Positions 13,539 through 24,086 of a stretch of 64,000 nucleotides of DNA are shown piece by piece; position 1 is the first letter of the stretch, and every line of letters starts with the position of its first letter. The stretch is from assembly GCA_013399115.1 (NCBI GenBank), contig VXAA01001414.1, forward strand, positions 38,241-102,240, read 5' to 3'. Below the pieces are notes generated by a model that was not told the origin of the DNA, ran no database searches, and worked only from the letters and a program-made list of their open reading frames with translations. Origin of the DNA: Anseranas semipalmata. Its lineage: Eukaryota; Chordata; Aves; Anseriformes; Anseranatidae. A program made the position numbers and the translations under genes.

Positions 13539-13641
13539 GTATAATGAGATCAAGTTAAATTCACACCATTTCTCCGCCTATGCACAACCTATGTCATTAG
13601 AAAGGATTAATTTTTTGTTGCAATTTCTAATCTCATTATAC
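13539..13641. repeat. 12-bp inverted repeat, 79-bp spacer
   Basis: gtataatgagat at 13539-13550 is matched exactly in reverse complement at 13630-13641. Similarity outside the 12-mer is weak. It could be the terminal arms of a tiny decayed element, but I recognise none. Confidence 0.6.
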
Positions 13642-14441
13642 CTTTTTGTCACAAGAGTGATTTATCAGAATTTCACTACTTAATGATATACTTTTTTTGT
13701 GAAATATTATATCATGCTCTAACATAGTACTGTCATTTCACTTTTCCAGTATTCTGTATTTTCATTAGCTGGTATCCACTCACTCATGCCACACCACTCA
13801 GCATGGTCATAAATAGAAAGACCAGCCAACCAAATCACACAATATTGAAAAGGTCAAAGTAGTATACTACATTACTGTAATTTAGAGAACACAGTTCACA
13901 AAGTATTAAAACTTTGACACCTTATTTATGTGACAACTAAAGTAATGAAAATAGAAGGCACTGCAAAATGATCACATTACTATCAGCAATCACTGGGCGA
14001 TTGAGGGACTACAAACCCCTCAACGTTATTATCTTTATAGCCTAATATAAATTCAAGTTATTCTTTAGGTACTGTACCTTTTATGCTGAAGACAATGGTC
14101 TGCTCACTACTTCTTCTGGTGTTTTTAAAATAAAAATGTATAAGAAGCTCTTAAGGAATACACATAAGCATTTTTAAATCATGGCCCTTTTCTTTCAGCT
14201 AACCTCCAAGAATTATAGACAGAAAAAAAAAAAAAGTCAAGTTAAAGAATGTTATTACTGACTCTCTCTCCCCCATGAAGAGAATAAGAGAATTGTGGTC
14301 TTGCTCTCAAAGTCTATGGAAAGAGCTTCTTTGAACACAGTTATTGTAGCTGGCAATGCAACAGTACTTTTAGAGATGCTGTGAGCACAGACTGTTGTGA
14401 GACGCATCCACCATCCTGCTGCCCCTACACAGACTTAATAA

Positions 14442-14474
14442 TTAATAGTTCTTAATAGTTAGAACTTAATAGTT
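14442..14474. repeat. Three copies of TTAATAGTT at a CR1 terminus
   Basis: The 9-mer occurs at 14442-14450, 14452-14460 and 14466-14474, directly where the tail of the minus-strand CR1 should be. The usual antisense CR1 tail is a CATAGAAT-type octamer, so this may be a decayed tail or a local expansion. Confidence 0.7.
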
Positions 14475-14556
14475 CAGTTGGAAGGGATCTTAACAGATCA
14501 CCTCGTCCAACTGCATTTGGTTAGCCACTTCAGGGCTAACCAAAAGTTAAAGCATA
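14472..14556 (-). mobile_element. Old CR1, segment 1 of 3 (3' terminus)
   Basis: Read on the minus strand this is the extreme 3' end of a CR1. On the plus strand it shows the antisense tail module cagttggaagggatcttaa, then gtccaactgc and the gccacttcagggctaacc block. It stops at agcata (14551-14556), and the expected continuation (tattattgaaggcattatcc) resumes at 15740 after a plus-strand CR1. The join across the insertion is colinear, which shows that one older element was split. Confidence 0.88.
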
Positions 14557-14560
14557 GGGG

Positions 14561-15572
14561 ATCCACCCAAGGGTTCTGAAGGAGCTGGTAGAAGTGCTTG
14601 CCAAACCACTTTCAATAATTTACCAATAGTCCTGGCTAACTGGGGAGGTCCCATTTGACTGGAGGTTGATGAATGCGACACCCATCTACAAGAAGGGCAC
14701 GAAGGAGGATCCAGGGAATTACAGGCCTGTCAGTCTGTCCTTGGTGCCAGGGAAACTNNNNNNNNNNNNNNNNNNNNNNNNNNNNNNNNNNNNNNNNNNN
14801 NNNNNNNNNNNNNNNNNNNNNNNNNNNNNNNNNNNNNNNNNNNNNNNNNNNNNNNNNNNNNNNNNNNNNNNNNNNNNNNNNNNNNNNNNNNNNNNNNNNN
14901 NNNNNNNNNNNNNNNNNNNNNNNNNNNNNNNNNNNNNNNNNNNNNNNNNNNNNNNNNNNNNNNNNNNNNNNNNNNNNNNNNNNNNNNNNNNNNNNNNNNN
15001 NNNNNNNNNNNNNNNNNNNNNNNNNNNNNNNNNAACCCCATGCAGTGGTATAGGCTTGGGGAAGAGTGGCTGGAAAGTTGCCTGGCTGAAAAGGACCTGG
15101 GGGTGCTGGTCATCAGCCGGCTGAACATGAGCCAGCAGTGTGCCCAGGTGGCCAAGAAGGCCAACGGTATCATGGCCTGCATCACAAATAGTGTGGCCAT
15201 CAAGACTAGGGAAGTGATTGCCCCTCTGTACTCGGCTCTGGGGAGACAGCACCTGGAGTACTGTGTTCAGTTTTGGGGCCCTCACTGCAAGAAGGATATT
15301 GAGTTTGAGCATGTGCAGAGAAGAGCAACAAAGCTGGTGAAAGGACTAGAAAACAAGAGTTGGGTTTGTTTAGTCTTGAGAAAAGGAGGCTGAGGGGATA
15401 CCTTATTGCTCCTTACAGATACCTGAAAGGAGGTTGCAGTGAGGAGGGTGTTAGTCTCTTTTCTCAGGTGACAAGTGATAGAAAGGGAGGAAACAGTCTC
15501 AAGTTGTGCCAGGGGAGGTTTAGTTTGGACATTAGGAAGAATTTCTTCACGGAGGGAGTGGTTAGGTATTAG
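14561..15572 (+). pseudogene. CR1 ORF2 remnant (reverse transcriptase), broken
   Basis: In frame with the RT core, the sequence reads VLKELVEVLAKPLS, then TPIYKKG and DPGNYRPVSL, up to the gap. After the gap it resumes with [39 protein letters not shown] and [12 protein letters not shown]. Breaks seen: an in-frame TAG at 14627-14629, loss of frame near 15350-15360 where [10 protein letters not shown] resumes in another frame, and a TAG at 15570-15572 in the C-terminal domain. The catalytic FADD box should lie in the unsequenced part. A dead copy of the LINE's endonuclease/RT protein; the endonuclease half is absent. Confidence 0.9.
14758..15033. other. Assembly gap (276 N)
   Basis: A run of N inside CR1 ORF2. 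The flanking coding motifs are in the right order. In intact CR1 more sequence than 276 bp normally lies between the NYRPVSL and LGEEWLE motifs, so the stated size is doubtful or the copy has a deletion. Confidence 0.99.
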
Positions 15573-15739
15573 AACAGGCTGCCCAGGGAGGTGGGGGAGT
15601 CACCATCCCTGGAGGTATTTAAGAGACATGCATGTGGCACTTAGGGACATGGTTTAGCAGTGGTGTTGCAGTGTTAGGTGAATGGTTGGCCTTGATGATC
15701 CTAAAGGTCTTTTCCAACCTGAATGATTCTATGATTCTG

Positions 15740-16250
15740 TATTATTGAAGGCATTATCCAAATGCCTCTTGAACACTGACAGCCATAGGGCATCAAAGAC
15801 CTCACTCGGAAGCCTGTTCCATTGTTTGACCACCCTGACAGTAAAGAATTTTTTCCTAAGATCCAGTTTGAACCTCCCCTGGAACAGTTCTGTGCCATTC
15901 CTGCACATCCTGTCATTGGTTACCAGGGAGAAGAAACTGGCACATCCCTCTCCACTTCCCCTCCTCAGGGGGGTGTAGGGAGAAACGAGGTTACCTCTTA
16001 GCCTCCTCTTCTCCAGACTAGACAAACCAAGTGTCCTCAGCCTCTCCTCATAGGACATGCCTTCCAGCCCTTTTACCGGCTTTGTTGCTCTCCTCTGAAT
16101 GCTTTTGAGTACTGTAACATCTTTTTTATATTCTGGAGACCAGAACTATACACAATATTCAAGGTGATGTCACAACAACATTAAATACAGCAGGAGAATC
16201 ACCCTTTTGACTGGCTGGCTATGCTGTGTTTAATGCACCCCAAAATGAGG
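15740..16250 (-). mobile_element. Old CR1, segment 2 of 3
   Basis: Continues segment 1 on the minus strand. The frame at 15729-16058 gives the CR1 ORF2 C-terminal domain ([20 protein letters not shown], then LDLRKKFFTVRVV and WNRLPSEV). Toward 16250 the minus strand encodes LGCIKHSIASQSKG, the CR1 segment that normally follows AAKRAN. That partner lies on the far side of the LTR at 16880-16910, so the LTR interrupts ORF2. Confidence 0.92.
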
Positions 16251-16874
16251 TGTCCCAGTTTTGGCTGGGATAGAGTTAATTTTCCTCCTAGTAGCTGGTA
16301 TGGTGTTGTGTTTTGGATTGAGGAAGAAAATAATGCTGACTCATACACTGATGTTTTAGTTGTAGCAGAGCAGTGCTTACACAGAACTGAGGACTTTTCA
16401 GCTTGAGGACTTTTCAGCTTTTCGTGCTGCCCTGCCAGCGAGGAGGCTGGGGTGCACAACAAGGTGGGAGACGACAGAACCAGAACAGCTGATGCAAACT
16501 GGCCAAAGGGATATTCCATACCATATGATGTCATGCTGAACGATTAATATGGGGTGGCTAGCTGAGGTGGGGTGACTGCTGCTCAGGGATGGGATGGGCA
16601 TTGGTTAGTGGGTAGTGAGCAATTGCATTGTGCATCACCTGCTTTGTACATTCTATTATTATTGTTATCATCATCATCATTATTATTTCCCTTCCTTTTC
16701 TGTCCTTTTAAACTGTCTTTATCTCAACCCATGAGCTTTTACACTTTTTTCCTTCCTGATTCTCTCCTCCATCCCACTGGTGTGACACAGGGTGGGAGGT
16801 AGGGTAGGGGGGCATGGAGGGAATGAGCAAACAGCTGTGTGGTGCTTAGCTGCTTGACGGGTTACACCACAACA
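16251..16874 (+). mobile_element. Solo LTR of an avian endogenous retrovirus (probably ERVL-like)
   Basis: A 624-bp element starting TGTCCCAG and ending CACAACA. It is flanked by TGAGG (16246-16250) and TGTGG (16875-16879), a 5-bp target duplication with one change; removing the LTR and one copy restores a colinear CR1 frame. The block accaaagggatattccatac-type sequence near 16502-16535 and the 'tttatctcaaccc.tgag' block near 16718-16735 recur in the minus-strand LTR at 58615-59232. No internal retroviral genes lie beside it, so it is a solo LTR left by recombination. The 5-bp duplication favours an ERVL-type integrase; the family name is inference. Confidence 0.9.
16652..16688. repeat. (ATT)/(ATC) trinucleotide tract inside the LTR
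   Basis: Imperfect TAT/CAT trinucleotide repeats within the solo LTR, just upstream of its 3' conserved block. Confidence 0.85.
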
Positions 16875-16879
16875 TGTGG

Positions 16880-17199
16880 TTTGCCCTCTTGGCTGCCAGG
16901 GCACACTGCTGATTCATGCTGAGCCTGCTGTCGACCAGCATCCCCAGATCCCTTTCTGCAGAGAGGTTCTCTAGCCACTTGTCTCCCAGTCTGTACCTGT
17001 TTCCAGCATCACTCCACCCCAGGTGCAAAACCCAGCATTTACCTTTGTGGAACTTCATGCCATTGCTGGTTGTCCAGTGCTCCAGTCTATCTAGATCCCT
17101 CTGCAAGGGCTCTTGTCCCTCCAGAGAGTAAACAGCACCTCCCAGTTTAGTATCATCAGCAAACTTGCTGAGGATGCATTCTACTCCTTCATCATTGAT
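16880..17199 (-). pseudogene. CR1 ORF2 fragment with FADD catalytic box
   Basis: On the minus strand the frame reads KFADDTKLGG (17137-17166), the conserved RT motif C with the paired aspartates. It continues through LQRDLDRLEHW, MKFHKGKC, LHLGW, YRLGDKWLE, ERDLGMLVDSRLSMNQQCAL and AAKRAN, and is then cut by the LTR at 16874/16875. It is homologous to 15034-15180 of the plus-strand CR1. No intact enzyme is possible: the 5' part is missing and the 3' part is displaced. Confidence 0.92.
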
Positions 17200-17223
17200 A
17201 AAAAAAAAAACAACAACAACAAC
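17200..17223. repeat. A11(CAA)n tract expanded inside CR1
   Basis: A-run followed by four CAA units, sitting where CR1 copies normally have a short A-rich stretch just before the minus-strand ORF2 motif. Confidence 0.9.
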
Positions 17224-18350
17224 ATTGAACAGGACTTCCATGTACACATGAAAAAAGTTACATGTCTTGGTGACTGCATGGTCCCCCACCTCTTTTGTCA
17301 CACCCCAGGATTCCTAAGATACCAGGGACATACTGCAGAAACATCTGCAAAGCACCAATTACTTCCCCAGGCTCAGGCACCCTGCATCATTGATCCTGGT
17401 ACGCAATGCTCCAAAAGTCTCTGGCTAATCTATGCCAAGTCAACTCCAGACATGCAATTTTACCCAAAGAGCACGGAATTACAGCTGTGAACCTGGAAAC
17501 TAGAAGAGTCTTCTCAGAGAAAGCACATCAGCTAATAATTGTGTCTCTACAGGTTCACAGAGAAGAAGTGGATGTTTTTATGATTGTCTGCAGGAAAAAG
17601 GAAGGAACAACATAAAAGTGTCAAGGTGAGAGAGTGTCAACTAGGCTTTTTGAGATAGCTGCAGGAGAACTGGGCTTAGTACATAGCCCATAGTGCCACT
17701 CCAATGTGCTTGGAACCCTGCTGAACCCCTAGGCAAGTTCAGGCATCCACAACCCAACAGGATGGGTAAGATGTCATGCTGGCAGCTGCCCTACTTGCTC
17801 CTAGTAGGGACAGGAGGCCAATGTGAGGCAATCCGTACCTAGTCTATATATGTTTGATTAGATCCTGGCATTACAGAGTTGTATAGGTTTAGGGAATTAA
17901 CTACATTTCAGGGAACTTAATTTATGGAACTAATTAGCCTAATAGATAACCAAGAAGTAAGCTCACCTATATTAAAAAACAGTAATTGGTGACCTAATTT
18001 GTATCTTATCACTGTCATTGTCTTCTGTGGTGGGATACCCATTTGCTAGGGAGTGAGGCAGAAGGCCAGGATAAGACATTTATACCGAGGACTATTCATT
18101 AACCCCAGTTTGAAAAAAGCCTGTTGCAATAATGCATTGCAAAATTTCCTAGCACAGGGCTAAGAAACTGATCCGGCATCTCTCTTCTGCTGAGTCTCTG
18201 TTAAGAGAACGGAGAACCTGGACTACAGCAAAGCTGCAATGTCTGCAGGCAGTATAGCTGAATAGCCACATTCAACCCACTAATGCTAGTTAGATGCTTA
18301 TATGGAAGAAAGAGCCTATAGCTTCCATTTTTCATAAATGAGACTTGAAT

Positions 18351-18372
18351 GTTTTGTTTGTTTGTTTGTTTT
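18351..18372. repeat. (GTTT)n microsatellite
   Basis: About five GTTT units. Confidence 0.88.
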
Positions 18373-18665
18373 GGGGTTGGGAGTGGAGGGGTGAGGACCA
18401 CCAGACAAGACCCTATTTAAGGCCTTGTCTACACAAAAACAATGTCCTACTAGAAGCAATGAAGTCTCCTTCCCATATGGTCACATCTCCAATATAGATG
18501 CTATTATTCCAATACCATGGTTGTGCACACTGCTAACTGGTTTAACTGAGGAAGTGTTTGGTGCCCTACTCGTGTTATACAGTTACCAGCCTAACTAGGA
18601 AATTAAGACTTTTGACTAAAAGTCAATAGGCAAGACAAAAAGTAATTTTCCAGCAGGGTGACTTC

Positions 18666-18689
18666 AAAAAATAAATAAATAAATAAAAT
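18666..18689. repeat. (AAAT)n microsatellite
   Basis: Five AAAT units after an A run. Confidence 0.88.
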
Positions 18690-18754
18690 TTGGGTTTTAT
18701 CTTTGTCAGCTGAGGTTACCCAGGAGCAAGGAAGAAGTGAAGTAGTACATCTCC

Positions 18755-18975
18755 CAATTGATCCATGCCTCCTGCAGACTCCCACCCCAAGCTGGTGCCT
18801 TGGCACCATGTTGGCGAGGCTCTGGGCCCTCTGGCAGAGCAGGTGGCTGTGGGCGGCATGCTCCACCGTCCTCCTACACTGAACAGATTTGCTGGTGCTG
18901 GGGGCGTAGAAAGCGAGCTCCACCTGAACAAACTGAACCCCTTCACTTTTGGGATGATGGCTGGAGGGATGGAGA
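18755..18975. other. Locally GC-rich patch, unassigned
   Basis: About 220 bp visibly richer in G and C than the surrounding AT-rich DNA, with a few CpGs. Three overlapping open frames (18603-19073 and 18716-18946 minus; 18758-19051 plus) cross it, as expected when stop codons are scarce in GC-rich sequence. No motif favours one frame. It could be a decayed retrocopy or repeat; I cannot tell. Confidence 0.4.
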
Positions 18976-20366
18976 GAGAGCCTTATGGAATTTTGATTTG
19001 AATTTTGTAACATATGGAAATTTGTCTGCAAGAAGAGTGAGAAATATTTAGAAACAGTTGGAAAGGCTGTCATTGAAATTTATCCTGGTTATGTCTAAAC
19101 ATGGAAAAGGACAACAGAAACTAACATTAACTTAAGAAAAATGTAAAGAGAACTGACTATGCAACAAGCAGAAGGCTTATTTCTTTTTAAGTATAAACAA
19201 TCTGGTGAGGAGGAAGAAAGGCAGAACTATAAAAATAAGCCAAGGCAAGTAAAAAATAATGAGGGTAAAAAAATAATAATAATATTGTGCTTCGGTTTGC
19301 AGAGATTTTTTTCCTGTGCAGCAGTCTCCAAATATAACTTTCTTAAGGGAGAAACCAGACACAATATTTCTGTTCCAAAATGTCATAGTGGAGAATAGCA
19401 TAAAAGGAAGGTGTGCTGGGGGAAGGGGATAACCTTTAGATTTGAACAAGCTTTTTAGACACCTTCCTTGGGAGGCTAATCTTTCCAGTCGCCTTACACA
19501 GTCAATGGAGAGAGACACTAACCTCCACAGAGCAATTCAAAAGGTGGATGCTGTATTTGCAGATAAAAACTATGACAAATCATAAAATATGGGCCATTTT
19601 CTTGTTTTGACTGAAGTCATTTAAGTGTTTGGAGGGTGTGAGGACACAGCACCCTTGTTTGATCCCACTTCATTTTTTCTGTTCATTAAGAGCACCATTG
19701 AGGATTAAAACACTGCCTTATTAAGAATTTTTTTTTTTCCCCCACTCTCCTCAGCTCTATAATGTTTTTCTTTCCTCCAGTACCATAGGAGGGTGCTAGC
19801 TTTGCCTATAGGTGTCCTTTCCCATCACAGTCTTCTACTGGTGGAGAGGTCCCAGCCACAGGGAGCAACCCTTTACTCAGAACAACATCTCATTTACACT
19901 TGCAACTGGAGTGTCTTTTGTGCAGCAAGGCAGAATTTCTTTGTTCCATGTAACCTGTAAAAAGGCCATATTACAGACACAGTGGAAAAATTAGTGAGGA
20001 GGTGGTCTAACAAAATATTTGAAATCCCAAGATTAACAATGACTATAATAAAGGGTAAAGACAGAAATAGAGAATGTAATTGCTTCTAATTTGAGCATAG
20101 CATTTACTCACTTCTCATAGATGCCAAGCAGACAAGATTATGAAATAAGTTTATCTTTGAACAACTGGCTTAGTGGATTGACAGAACAAGTAATATAAGA
20201 TGCTTGGATGTGTAGCATACTACTGAAACACAATGACAGGGAAAGCTGTATTACTGTATAAAGTTGCCGAACCTAACACAAATTAAATCCAGTGCAAAGC
20301 CATGGTACTTCAGAGAGGCAGAACAACCCAAATTGCCCTAGATTTCCTTTAAAAACAAGTTCCATT

Positions 20367-20383
20367 AAAAAAAAAAAAAAAAA
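20367..20383. repeat. Poly(A) tract, 17 bases
   Basis: Uninterrupted A run followed by GTGTGTATATACATATA. Confidence 0.9.
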
Positions 20384-21230
20384 GTGTGTATATACATATA
20401 TTCCAGAAAAATCATAGGATTCTTTCATTGTCCTTTCTTTCCACATTACTTCTGAGAACAATTTCTTCTCCTTTTGCTTCATTTACTTGTAGGACTCTGA
20501 CAGAGGTGCAGTTTAGCTTAGGAGATCAACTCATTACATTTGCTCACTCTAATCTTATTACTTAAACTTTCATTGTGCAACTGCTTAGAAACAACAACTT
20601 AGAAGAAGCATTATGTTAACGCTCATATTCCGAAACATATATAAGCAATCCTTTACCTAACTTACACCTATGAATTTCAGCTGAAAACTTTTATCTTTCA
20701 AATCCAAATTTTCAAATTTGCTGGTTACTCATAATCCATTCTGAGAGAAGACAGGAACCATATCACATGCTATATTTTGCCACCTGCTGTAATACAAACT
20801 TTCAGTAAGTGATCGCAAGCAGTGTACAAAACACAGTTTATTTTTGGTAGAAATTTCCTCTATAAAACTTCAGTGTTACTTAGAAATTTCTGCAAAAATA
20901 AGCTGAAGAATTTGAATCGATAACATATTGACTCATTGATAATATTGGAGAGGTTTTATGGATCTCTGAAAAAGTACAAACATGAAAAGCAGAAATATTG
21001 GCTGAATAATACATACTTTGTAGTATATTACCTCAATTTCTCAAATACCTCTGACTCCTAATAAAGTAAGCATATCCAGTATTAAAGAAATGTGGTATTG
21101 CCTGGATTTTGTTGCATATGTGCTGAAGTGCCATCCTGAGTTGGGCCACTGTGACATACAAGCAAAATGTACCTGACAAGGGTCCTAGCAGGAAGCGACC
21201 AAATTTGGACTGATAACATTGTACATTTGG

Positions 21231-21276
21231 ATCATAGAATCATAGAATGGTTTGGATTGGAAGGGACCTTAAAGAG
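21231..21276 (-). mobile_element. CR1 3'-terminal fragment
   Basis: Two antisense tail units (atcatagaatcatagaatgg) followed by tttggattggaagggacc and ttaaagag, the last ~45 bp of a CR1 on the minus strand. Similarity ends abruptly, so it is an extremely 5'-truncated insertion. Confidence 0.9.
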
Positions 21277-23009
21277 TATGCACCATGAGCAAAACTATGC
21301 CAGGCTAGAGCTGGAAAGAGAAAGGAAAAAGAAGGAAAGCAATATGGAACCGAGTTAAAATATGAGTGCAGCCCCTCGTGGCTGAGGCAAACGCGTGCCA
21401 TGCTGTCACTTTTCAGCTTGTTCATACAGGAGATATTTGAACAGTATCATGCTGTTTCCCTCCCCTCCTTCCTACATCCTCTTGCTATCTCTCTCTCATT
21501 GTACTTTTTTTTTTTTCTTTGGTAAGGTCAGTTGTGAGACATCTTCCCACATGCACGAATAAAGCCACAGTGCATACTGCACACTAAAAGATGAAACAAT
21601 CTCTTTCCGACAAACATCTCAACCAGCTGGCACTGGACAGAGAAGGGCAACAGTTCTTTTACTTTGCAAGTAAGGGTTCCTTGTGAGGTGACTTTTTTTT
21701 TTTTTCCTATTTCCTTAGGTTATATATACTTGTTATTTACATGAAACCAATCAGCTACAACATCCAACATGCCCAATAGGACCATACAGTTGAAACACAT
21801 TAAAACCACATTAATACGTCTTTCCATACTGTGACATGTTAATAGTGCAAAAAGCTATTAGGACTGGGCTGTCAGGTATACACAATAGATGAATAGCTGG
21901 GTCAGCATGAACATACATTGCACCATAATTCATAAGAGAATATCATTAATATATGGTAATGCAAGTAGAGAAAAATGAGATCAACATTTAATCCTAATTT
22001 TCAGCCCTTCCTCCAACTTTTTTTGTCCTTTCAACTACTAAGTTCTTTAGAACTAGCAAAAGCAAGCTAGGCTGAAAACATGTCAGTGAATTGCTGGGCC
22101 ATTTTTCAAGTGCCTGAAAGGGGGAAAGATCCATCTATAAGAGCAGACACATGTAATGCACAACCAAAAACTGGTTTTGCCTATAAAAATTAGGCAGTTG
22201 CCTAATTAGCATGATCATCTATTTGAGCATTTGTGTGTAAGGTTTGAGTGCATGACCGGTATGCACTTTCAGGGAGATACATATTTTAGTATTTTTTTTA
22301 TTCAAAAGAAAAGAAAAGAAAAAAAGTTAAAGGATCTAGATTTACCTGTCCCATCTCAAACAGATATTCCATTTACTGATATTTTATGTGGATTATTTGG
22401 CCTTTGCTCCAGTGAGATTAACATTTAGGGAAGTAGAATGACACTGTCCACGTAGAAAAATGAAGAATAAGGAGCACTGTTAGGAACTTAGCAACAGTAT
22501 GCACAGATATATTTTCTTTTAATGCTATATACATACTGACTATATAGTCACACACACATATCCTAGTAGGTAAGACTATATTTTCCTCTTGACTCTGCTA
22601 TCAAAGTGTTATTTACCACATTTACTTCTCAAAAATATGCATAGGGAAGTGAAAGGTCTTTTTTATCAGATGAGTGGTTCCCTTGCAAGTTATCTTTGTC
22701 AACCTACCTAAAATCTATAGAAGAACTGCCTCGGTATTTGCTTGAATCTCTTTCATACTTGCTTTGTTGAATCCCTGTTACTTCACATTTAACTGCACTT
22801 CTTATATCTGTTGTCATTTACATGTTCTCCAAATTACAGGATGCTGCAGGATATATTGTGCTTGCTGATATACTTTTTGCAAAGGAATTCCTTATAATCA
22901 GCTGGCCAATATGTGACTTTACATTTGACCACAGGGCATAGAATGAGGGAACTGTCCTTATGACAAAGGAGACCTCAACATGTCCAGCTCTGTGGAGAGA
23001 GAGGGGGAC

Positions 23010-23037
23010 AAAAAAAAAAAAAAAAAAAAAAAAAAAA
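23010..23037. repeat. Poly(A) tract, 28 bases
   Basis: The longest homopolymer in the window, preceded by a purine-rich GAGAGAGAGGGGGAC. Confidence 0.95.
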
Positions 23038-23742
23038 GCCCCTAAGACAACCAACATCCCTATCAAAACCTAACAGAAAGAAAAAATAAATACTTTCTAA
23101 AGACCTGAGGTTAGAAACTGCTGAGCTGAAATCTCATAGAGATCAATCGAAGCTGAAGGCCTCTAGCATCCAGCAGGACCAGTTCTATCACCAGAATACA
23201 CTTTTCAAAACAGGATTTCACTCTTACTTTTTTCAGCATATACTTTTTAACACCCAGAGGAAATCAGTGCAGTTAACAGCAATAACAGTATTTGGGAATG
23301 GCAGTAATAACTGTCACTAATTGCTGAACGCAGTTCAGAGATAATCTTCAGAGTCCATTCAATGCACCCTTTCCATGTACAGCTTGATAAAGACGGAAAA
23401 AAAAAATCAAGCTGTTGCAACACACTTCACAAGGACTACAGAAGTGAATGATACAATAACAGTTAAACAGATGATTCAGGAAACACTCAACTTCAGACAT
23501 GTAATATTGAGGTCTGTGTTCAGGTCTTCTCTGTTCAGTTTTCTGAGCTCAGGCTCTGGCTCTGCTGAATTACCAGGTTTTGTCTTCTGCTGTGAAAGGT
23601 GAACAACATCTCTAAAGTCAATAGAGATATCATCTGCAACTGCTAAGATCCTCACCCAGAAAGTCAGAGTTACAAATTCACACTGAGATCCACAGTCCAA
23701 AATGTTTTGTATATTTCAAAGCTAGTTGGGGCCAGATTTTTT

Positions 23743-23766
23743 GAAGAGAGAGAGAGAGAGAGAGAG
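23743..23766. repeat. (GA)n microsatellite
   Basis: About eleven GA units. Confidence 0.93.
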
Positions 23767-24086
23767 CACTAAAACATCTGTCTCCTCTACAAACAGGATC
23801 AACAATACTTGTTACAAAAATAGCGGTGATTCACAAATAAATTATGTAGATATTTTAATAAAGTATTACCAAGAGAAAAAAACATCTCTGCTGTTTAAAG
23901 TATATTAGCACCTATTAAAGAACCCATCCTTTCAGAAAACACAGGCTCAGTTTATGGTTTGGTGAAGCAGCCAATTTGGGCCATACCCAGCCACCTCTTT
24001 CCAAAACACTGTACTAGGTACACTACCTCTAAGCTTTGTGGAAATGTATTCAGGACTTTCCAGGCTTTTCCTAGGCACCACCTTAC

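Larger units (their letters stand above)
5836..14440. other. Unassigned non-coding DNA, 8.6 kb
   Basis: No gene or mobile element recognised. The stretch is AT-rich with homopolymers and short tandem repeats (listed). 11816-12100 is conspicuously purine-rich on the plus strand. 9791-9810 holds two copies of aggactgtcc. Short open frames on all six frames show no family motifs. Confidence 0.6.
14557..15739 (+). mobile_element. Plus-strand CR1 inserted into the old CR1
   Basis: A 5'-truncated CR1 that begins inside ORF2 (reverse-transcriptase region) and ends in the CR1 tail (gaatgattctatgattctg). Both ends abut the two halves of the minus-strand CR1, with only a possible 2-bp TA duplication at the junction. 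Weak or absent target duplication is normal for CR1. 276 bases are unsequenced (14758-15033). Its 3' UTR type differs from that of the copies at 1-410 and 50096-50537, so it belongs to another subfamily. Confidence 0.93.
16875..17242 (-). mobile_element. Old CR1, segment 3 of 3 (ORF2 reverse-transcriptase part)
   Basis: Continues the minus-strand CR1 beyond the solo LTR. Similarity fades at about 17242, after an expanded A/CAA tract, so this is near the 5' truncation point. Together the three segments span about 960 bp of CR1. Confidence 0.92.
17243..21230. other. Unassigned non-coding DNA
   Basis: No gene or large repeat recognised. Contains simple tracts at 18351-18372 (TTTG), 18666-18689 (AAAT), 19267-19284 (AAT), 19727-19738 (T) and 20367-20383 (A), and a locally GC-rich patch at 18755-18975. 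Confidence 0.6.

Noticed and set aside
14719..15312. Long frames of 126-197 codons around the N gap
   Set aside because: Their length comes from reading N as open codons; the real sequence is CR1 ORF2 on the plus strand.
16251..16874. LTR as part of a full-length retrovirus
   Set aside because: Both sides continue directly into the interrupted CR1, so no internal region exists.
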